DNA of 64,000 nt from positions 1 through 64,000 of the forward strand of contig JACKAQ010000001.1 of the NCBI GenBank assembly GCA_020634975.1, given 5' to 3'. The DNA comes from JACKAQ01 sp020634975 [NCBI: Calditrichia bacterium]. GTDB taxonomy: Bacteria > Calditrichota > Calditrichia > RBG-13-44-9. The position numbers and the translations under genes were made by a program. Below, one piece after another: positions 58,808 to 64,000 of this stretch. The notes below the pieces were generated by a model that saw only the letters and a program-made list of their open reading frames with translations, was not told where the DNA came from and ran no database searches. Positions within the stretch are counted from its first letter, which is position 1. Each line of letters begins with the position of its first letter.

Positions 58808-59884
58808 TTATTGATTAAGCCAGCGGCGATGAACATACGCGATAAATCCCGCCAAAACCAATCGAGATGCCAGCAATGCCTTGCAAAATTCGCCGTTGGC
58901 TTTGGTGATCAACGGTTCACAAATGCTCAGTCGTTTCAGCGTGAATAAATCCTGATTAATTTTGTTGACGTCCTCTGCAACTACACATGCGCTGCTGTAA
59001 TTGGCGTTTTCGACCATATCGCGGATTTCCGGAGACCAGCGACCGGCGGGATATGCAAAATGCCGGATTTTGGTGCTCAGCAATCGTTCCAGCGCTATTT
59101 TGGAATCCTGAATTTCCGCAATTGCCTCCTCTGTGGGAACAGTATCCAAAAAGCAGTGGCTTTTGGTGTGCGACCCGATTTCTCCACCGCTTTGGAGCAT
59201 CTCATGAATTTCCGGCAAGTTGACAACGCTGCGATTTTGGTTATCCATCGCAGATTCTTTGTGCACATTTTGGGCAATCGTATTAACAATTTGCAGTCGC
59301 GTTGCGGGTGGAAAATCCCCGAGTTTATCGATCAAATGGATCACCATTTCCGATTTATCGGATGATTCCGCTTTCGCAGTCACGATGAGCGATTGCATCT
59401 CCGGATGCACATCCGCCGCCTGCTCCAGACTCGCGATGATTTGCGCACTGCTCATTTCTGAACAGCTGTGATACAGGCGATCCCACCAAAAATCCACTCC
59501 GCCGTTGAAAATATTTGCGGGCAAAAACATCGTGAACGGTATCCGGTGTTTCTGCAAAACGGGAAACGCGTTGATGTAACAATCGCGATAACCGTCGTCA
59601 AACGTAATAATCAGCGGATTGGGCGGGAGCGGCCGGGCATTTGTTTTCAGTGAAGAATATTCGCTAAGTGAAATAATATCATAGTTTTTCATCAAAAACG
59701 AAATGGTTTTTTCGAAAGATTCCGGCGTGACGTAAAGGGTTGGCAAACCGTCTTCCACCGCGTGATCGCCCACCCGGTGAAATGTGATAATCGTAATCCG
59801 CTGCCCCAAAAAAGCCTGCAGCCATCTGGCAATTGTCAACAAACCGGAATAATAAAGGATGTAACTAACAAAAACTTTTATCAT
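58808..59884 (-). CDS. NodB-type polysaccharide deacetylase
   Basis: 358-residue carbohydrate esterase family 4 protein. IITIITFHRVGDHAVEDG starts the fold; metal/base Asp pair in LIITFDDGYRDCYINAFP and metal His in GSHTKSHCFLDTV. Motif 3 is HFAYPAGRWSPEIRDMV. A hydrophobic stretch (about 3-25) anchors the protein or acts as an uncleaved signal. The middle has an inserted helical region of about 90 residues compared with minimal NodB. Probably de-N-acetylates a polysaccharide or lipid-linked sugar. It lies between the GT4 gene and the fusion enzyme gene, on the same strand. Confidence 0.9.
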   Translation of the reverse strand: MIKVFVSYILYYSGLLTIARWLQAFLGQRITIITFHRVGDHAVEDGLPTLYVTPESFEKTISFLMKNYDIISLSEYSSLKTNARPLPPNPLIITFDDGYRDCYINAFPVLQKHRIPFTMFLPANIFNGGVDFWWDRLYHSCSEMSSAQIIASLEQAADVHPEMQSLIVTAKAESSDKSEMVIHLIDKLGDFPPATRLQIVNTIAQNVHKESAMDNQNRSVVNLPEIHEMLQSGGEIGSHTKSHCFLDTVPTEEAIAEIQDSKIALERLLSTKIRHFAYPAGRWSPEIRDMVENANYSSACVVAEDVNKINQDLFTLKRLSICEPLITKANGEFCKALLASRLVLAGFIAYVHRRWLNQ

Positions 59885-59915
59885 GAAAATTTCCCTGAAC
59901 AGACCTCCCGGTCTT

Positions 59916-62453
59916 TTAAGAATGATTTTCGAATTCCGTAAATGTGATGGTTTTTCCGTTTATTTTGGTACCATTAGTGCCGTTCTTTACCTGCGGCACA
60001 GCTTTCTTCCCATTCGGTTGATCATTCGGCGTGTAATTGTACTCGGGAACGATATCTTTCAATTTGCAGGCAACTTCCGCTGTTGGAATCGTATAATCCA
60101 GAAGTTCCAGCGCGTTTATTTTTGTGTTGATCTGATCCACAGAATACACGTAGTTGGAGCGCAGCGTTTTGATGCTCGAATGCGAAGTTGCCACCGATTC
60201 CTCATGAACGCTGATGAGCTCCTCAAATAATTTTTCGCCGGGACGCAAACCAACCACTTCGATGGGAATATCATCAAACGGTTTGAAGCCAGCTTGGGTA
60301 ATCAGCTCAGTTGCCATCTCCATAATTCTTATGGATTTACCCATTTCCAGAATAAAAATTTCCCCGGTTTTTCCCATGGTAAACGCCTGCAAAATGAGCT
60401 GCACAGCTTCGGAAATGCTCATAAAAAAACGCTCCACATCCGGGTGAGTGATCGTGACGGGACCGCCTTTTTCGATCTGTTTCCGGAAGATCGGAATCAC
60501 GCTGCCGTTGCTATTCAACACATTTCCAAACCGAACTGTAACAAAGCGCGTTTTGCTAATTTGACCCAACGCCTGAACGTAAAGCTCGGCAACACGTTTG
60601 GTTACACCCATAATGCTGGTCGGGTTGACCGCTTTATCGGTAGATACCATCACGAAGTTGTTGACGCCATATTTGTCCGATAAATTGGCAAGATTTCGCG
60701 TGCCGAAAATATTGTTCCAAATGGCTTCCTCACTGTTCGTTTCGCTGAGCGGCACATGTTTGTGCGCGGCGGCGTGAAACACCACTTCCGGTTTAAATTC
60801 CAGAAAAACACGCTCCAGCTTTTCAACGTTGGTGATGGTTGTGAGGCTGCTGTGCAACACCAGATTGGGAAATTGCGACGCCAGTTCCATCTGAATTTCG
60901 TGCAGATAATTTTCGTTTTTATCAATGAGCAGCAAATATGCCGGTTGGAATTCGGCGATCTGCCGGCAAAGTTCGGAGCCGATAGAGCCGCCGGCGCCGG
61001 TAACCAACACTTTTCGTCCGCGCAAATTTTGTTTGATGGCCGATAAATCCAACTCAACCGGCTTTCGTCCGAACAGGTCGGATATTTCCACGTCACGAAA
61101 TTTGGAGAGATGGACGGAACCACTCAACAAATCGTTCACAGCCGGAACAATCCGGTGGCGCAAATTGGCTTCTTTGCAATATTTGATGATGCGCTTCATC
61201 TCATCGGAAGATAATTCCGGTTCGGCAATCAACACTTCATCGACCCGAAAAATGGCTGCCAGTTGCGGAATATCTTCTCGCGCACCGAGCACTTTGTATC
61301 CGTGAACCGTTCGGGCGTGCATTTTTACGTCATCGGTTACAAAACCGACCACATCGTATTTATCCCGGCCGTTGATGTCCAGCATTTTCAGCAGCATCAC
61401 GCCAACCTCGCCGGTACCGATGATCAGCACGTTGGTTCTGCGGCGCGGCGGCACCCGAAAAGTTTCATCGAAAAAGCGGAAAAGCAAACGCGATCCACCG
61501 ATTAATGAAATACTCAACATCCAGTCGATCAAAAATACTGAGCGCGAATGCGTAACCATCCCCAACAGAGAAAACACTGCAACTATCACTATTGCGCTGG
61601 TTGAACAAGCTGTTATGATATTTACTAAATCCCGAATGTTGACGTATTTCCACAAATTTTTGTAAATGCCAAAATAGTAAAATGCCACAACCCGCAAAAA
61701 AATCACCAATGGCAACCCGCGGAGAAACAGCTCCCATTCGTTTTGGGGAATTTGCCAATCGAACCGCAACTCGAACGCAATGAGGTACGACAGGCTGAGT
61801 AAAATGATATCCATCGGCAAAATAAAATTGTGGCCGCTGGTGTCGCCGCGAACCAGTTGATAAATCGCCCGATGAAATTTCATTTTCATCGAGTGAAAAA
61901 ACACTTTCATGTCCTTGCCCAATTGCCGGTTTTGGACATATTCGAGTTCTTCTTTTATTTTGGCAGGCAAAATGTATTTTACATAATCATTTCGCAAGCT
62001 GCCGCCGCGTTTTTCAGACGAATCGTCATCGTCCCATTCGTTGATGTAGCCATCCGGTCGCCAAATGCCCGGGCGAACCGAAAAAATCAATTTCTGCTCC
62101 GGTTGGTAATATTTCAAATATTCCGGTTTTTCCGGTTTTGGGCCAACCAAACTCATATCGCCTTTTAAAACGTTGAATAAAATTGGCCATTTATCAAATT
62201 TGAAATACAACATCATTTCCAACATGCTATCCAGTTGGCGGCTGAACGTGCTGTCAGTTTTCTTTTTGAGATTTCTATAAACCTTGAATCTGTATAACTT
62301 GAACAGCTTCTCGTTTTTACCGACACGTTTCACACTGTTAAATTCTGCACGGTTTCTGCTGATTTTGACAATCAGGCACAGTGTCAAAAATAATGGTAAT
62401 AAAAGAACAATTCCGAGCAGCGATACGATTAAATCTGTCAGTTTCTTCAACAT
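59916..62453 (-). CDS. fused phosphoglycosyltransferase and NDP-sugar 4,6-dehydratase (PglC-PglF-like)
   Basis: 845-residue two-enzyme fusion. Residues 1-200 resemble a monotopic phosphoglycosyltransferase that puts a sugar-1-phosphate on undecaprenyl phosphate: membrane hairpin LIVSLLGIVLLLPLFL, FNSVKRVGKNEKLFKLYRF and NVLKGDMSLVGPKPEKP. Residues about 210-845 are a full FlaA1/CapD/PglF type dehydratase: four membrane helices (210-330), a first Rossmann domain (VLIIGTGEVGVMLLKML) and an SDR domain with TGAGGSIGS at T485 and catalytic T605-D606-K607, M615 and K619 (Met in the usual Tyr position, as in this subfamily). The N-terminal part departs from the family in the segment before NVLKGDMS, so its activity is uncertain. 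GGAGC precedes the ATG. Confidence 0.88.
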   Translation of the reverse strand: MLKKLTDLIVSLLGIVLLLPLFLTLCLIVKISRNRAEFNSVKRVGKNEKLFKLYRFKVYRNLKKKTDSTFSRQLDSMLEMMLYFKFDKWPILFNVLKGDMSLVGPKPEKPEYLKYYQPEQKLIFSVRPGIWRPDGYINEWDDDDSSEKRGGSLRNDYVKYILPAKIKEELEYVQNRQLGKDMKVFFHSMKMKFHRAIYQLVRGDTSGHNFILPMDIILLSLSYLIAFELRFDWQIPQNEWELFLRGLPLVIFLRVVAFYYFGIYKNLWKYVNIRDLVNIITACSTSAIVIVAVFSLLGMVTHSRSVFLIDWMLSISLIGGSRLLFRFFDETFRVPPRRRTNVLIIGTGEVGVMLLKMLDINGRDKYDVVGFVTDDVKMHARTVHGYKVLGAREDIPQLAAIFRVDEVLIAEPELSSDEMKRIIKYCKEANLRHRIVPAVNDLLSGSVHLSKFRDVEISDLFGRKPVELDLSAIKQNLRGRKVLVTGAGGSIGSELCRQIAEFQPAYLLLIDKNENYLHEIQMELASQFPNLVLHSSLTTITNVEKLERVFLEFKPEVVFHAAAHKHVPLSETNSEEAIWNNIFGTRNLANLSDKYGVNNFVMVSTDKAVNPTSIMGVTKRVAELYVQALGQISKTRFVTVRFGNVLNSNGSVIPIFRKQIEKGGPVTITHPDVERFFMSISEAVQLILQAFTMGKTGEIFILEMGKSIRIMEMATELITQAGFKPFDDIPIEVVGLRPGEKLFEELISVHEESVATSHSSIKTLRSNYVYSVDQINTKINALELLDYTIPTAEVACKLKDIVPEYNYTPNDQPNGKKAVPQVKNGTNGTKINGKTITFTEFENHS

Positions 62454-62515
62454 TTTTTGCTCCAGTTTCAGCCTTGTGAGTGTTCATAATTCGCGAATGA
62501 ATCAGCTGAAATAAG

Positions 62516-63517
62516 TTAAACTTGTACCGTTACCTCTATTTCTGACTCCAAAACATCACCAACTTGAATTTTGTATGTTTTCACAAAATCACGCCACCCC
62601 AATTCTTCCTCCTCTTCAAAACTGAGACGATGCAATGTTAGCAACTCCATTTTACCGGTCATCACCACAACACCATCGGAAACGCCAAGCACTGTTCCCG
62701 GCTCGATGTTTTCCCAATTGCTGATATGCGATTTCAGGTGCGGGTAATGCGCAATCCGCGCCTCCCAAATAAATAACTTGCGTCCGCGCAAATACGAAAA
62801 CGCACCCGGATACGGATGGGTCAAAGCCCGCACAAAATTGAACAAATCGAGTGCACCTTTTTGCCAGTCCACAATGCCATCTTCGGGACGGCGTTTGGGC
62901 ATTTCAGTTGCTTCCGCGTCATTTTGTTGAATAGACGGCAAATTTCCGGCGTTTACCGCATCGAGAATTTCAACAATCATTTCTCGCCCAGCTCTTGCAA
63001 CTTTGTGATATACGGTTTGGCAAGTATCCGCCATCGAAATGGGAAATCCTTTTTGCGCAACCATTTTCCCGGTGTCCACGCCTTCGTTAAGTTGCATGGC
63101 TGTGTTGCCGGTTTCCTTTTCGTTGTGGATAATCACCCAGTTTACCGGTGCACGTCCGCGAAATCGCGGCAGCAGTGATGCATGCATCCCGATGCAACCG
63201 AAACGCGGAATTTCCAGAATTTCCGCGCTGACTAATCGCGTCCAGCCGATGACAAAAATGATGTCCGGTTTCAGCTCGCGCATTTGGGCAACCGCATCCG
63301 GATTGTTGGTGCTTTTCACGCGAAATAACGGAATGTTGTGTTCGATCGAAATTTCCTCAAAATCCACCGCGCCGGATGTTTTCAGCGCGATTTCTTCGGT
63401 GAATGTAAAAATGCCAACCACGTTTCCGCCGTAATTGATGATTTCCTGCAAACATTCCCGGCCTTCTTCCACCGCCCCAACAAATGCGATCCGGATATTT
63501 TTTTGATTCTTTAACAT
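62516..63517 (-). CDS. sugar N-formyltransferase-like protein (Fmt/ArnA fold)
   Basis: 333-residue formyltransferase-fold protein, expected to use N10-formyltetrahydrofolate to formylate an amino sugar. IRIAFVGAVEEGRECLQEII starts it; the active region reads GMHASLLPRFRGRAPVNW, with catalytic H112 and D148 (EGVDTGKM). The usual Asn of the N-H-D triad is Gly110 here, a variant I cannot explain. A C-terminal OB-like domain follows after about 205. Its position beside a PIG-L deacetylase and an NDP-sugar dehydratase makes sugar formylation more likely than methionyl-tRNA formylation. Tight spacing to its neighbours fits the operon. Confidence 0.85.
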   Translation of the reverse strand: MLKNQKNIRIAFVGAVEEGRECLQEIINYGGNVVGIFTFTEEIALKTSGAVDFEEISIEHNIPLFRVKSTNNPDAVAQMRELKPDIIFVIGWTRLVSAEILEIPRFGCIGMHASLLPRFRGRAPVNWVIIHNEKETGNTAMQLNEGVDTGKMVAQKGFPISMADTCQTVYHKVARAGREMIVEILDAVNAGNLPSIQQNDAEATEMPKRRPEDGIVDWQKGALDLFNFVRALTHPYPGAFSYLRGRKLFIWEARIAHYPHLKSHISNWENIEPGTVLGVSDGVVVMTGKMELLTLHRLSFEEEEELGWRDFVKTYKIQVGDVLESEIEVTVQV

Positions 63518-63533
63518 ATTAATTATCCTTTAT

Positions 63534-64000
63534 TTACAACACGCTGCGAACCAGTTGAAAAGCCTCTGCCGCACGAACGCCAACCCGGGCGCCCCAATCT
63601 TTTGCCCGAATTTCTATGCCTTCCGGCGAGCGCGGATGCGGATATTCCCGCACTTCCGACCGATACTGGCTGAACGCTTCCACTTTTTTCGCGATGGTTT
63701 CTGTTACATCGTAAAATGTATTGGGCGTAAACCGGGAATAGAATTCCGTTGCCGCCCATTCTGTCGATGAAATTGTTTCGTAAGTATAAACCGAATGCAC
63801 GTTGCTGCCGGGCAGCGGACGCGTTGCAACCATTGTTGCCTCAAAAATCACCCGGTGATCTTTGTTGATATCACCGCCGTGATGCGTAAACACCACTTCA
63901 GGTTGCAGATCGGCCAGCACTTTTTCGATGGTTTGGGCCATTTCCAGCGCGGTGAATGTATCCAGTTTTTGATCGGGTAATCCCACAAAAACCGGCGGTT
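63534..64000 (-). CDS. PIG-L family deacetylase (LmbE-like), N-terminus beyond the window
   Basis: Open frame of about 155 codons continuing past the right edge. The seen part is the C-terminal two thirds: FVGLPDQKLDTFTALEMAQT, VVFTHHGGDINKDHRVIFE (metal-binding H in THHGGD), ATRPLPGSNVH and the C-terminal KVEAFSQYRSEVREYPHPRS. PIG-L proteins are zinc-dependent de-N-acetylases of amino sugars such as GlcNAc-inositol or UDP-GlcNAc. The N-terminal PHPDD zinc motif is not in the window. Here it is 16 bases upstream of the formyltransferase, suggesting deacetylation followed by formylation. Confidence 0.9.
   Translation of the reverse strand, partial: PPVFVGLPDQKLDTFTALEMAQTIEKVLADLQPEVVFTHHGGDINKDHRVIFEATMVATRPLPGSNVHSVYTYETISSTEWAATEFYSRFTPNTFYDVTETIAKKVEAFSQYRSEVREYPHPRSPEGIEIRAKDWGARVGVRAAEAFQLVRSVL

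Overview
The window reads as part of a chromosome from a Gram-negative bacterium of the FCB superphylum, most like Calditrichota, KSB1 or Ignavibacteria. This rests on the C-terminal sorting domains of the PNPFNP type (type IX secretion), a TonB receptor, outer-membrane barrels, periplasmic lipoproteins, and AGGAG-type ribosome sites before many starts. The species cannot be named from the sequence. I see no rRNA, tRNA, CRISPR array or intact mobile element.

Layout. 0-3.6 kb: catalase-peroxidase katG and a medium-chain reductase. 3.9-5.3 kb: a zinc-ribbon protein with a PD-(D/E)XK nuclease-like C-terminus. 5.3-10.1 kb: a signalling operon of two paralogous TrpX-like lipoproteins and a hybrid histidine kinase. 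10.6-15.1 kb: an intact outer-membrane protein, then broken genes (two barrels and a metzincin protease) around a decayed IS630 transposase. 15.3-21.2 kb: GH127 glycosidase, M1 aminopeptidase and the YifB/ComM ATPase. 21.5-26.2 kb: a membrane hybrid kinase and a secreted T9SS-sorted protein. 27.0-30.7 kb: cupin, KinB-like kinase and AlgB/NtrC-like sigma-54 activator. 30.7-32.9 kb: argG, a DUF3299 protein and a small membrane protein. 32.9-37.6 kb: a broken sialidase-fold secreted protein, a TonB receptor and an unknown protein. 37.7-39.0 kb: a CgeB-like glycosyltransferase.

From 39 kb to the right edge, everything lies on the minus strand and forms one long cell-surface polysaccharide locus ending at a hairpin terminator near 39.05 kb. 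In transcription order it encodes: PIG-L deacetylase (cut by the edge), formyltransferase, phosphoglycosyltransferase-dehydratase fusion, NodB-type deacetylase, GT4, sulfatase-fold protein, deacetylase-like protein, Wzy-like polymerase, Wzx-like flippase, secreted beta-helix protein, VanZ-LamG protein, GT2, asparagine-synthase-type amidotransferase, second VanZ-LamG protein, GT4, deacetylase, GT4 and a phosphodiesterase-fold protein. A plausible reading is that the fusion makes and loads a 4,6-dehydrated amino sugar, PIG-L and the formyltransferase swap N-acetyl for N-formyl, the glycosyltransferases build a repeat unit, and Wzx/Wzy export and polymerise it. The mix resembles exosortase-associated EPS loci, but no exosortase is visible.

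Quality note. Five genes carry nine single-base shifts, all in homopolymer runs. Undoing them restores uninterrupted frames whose lengths divide exactly by three. This points either to homopolymer sequencing errors in a few patches or to very recent decay. The IS630 relic is different: it has two in-frame stops and is truly degenerate.
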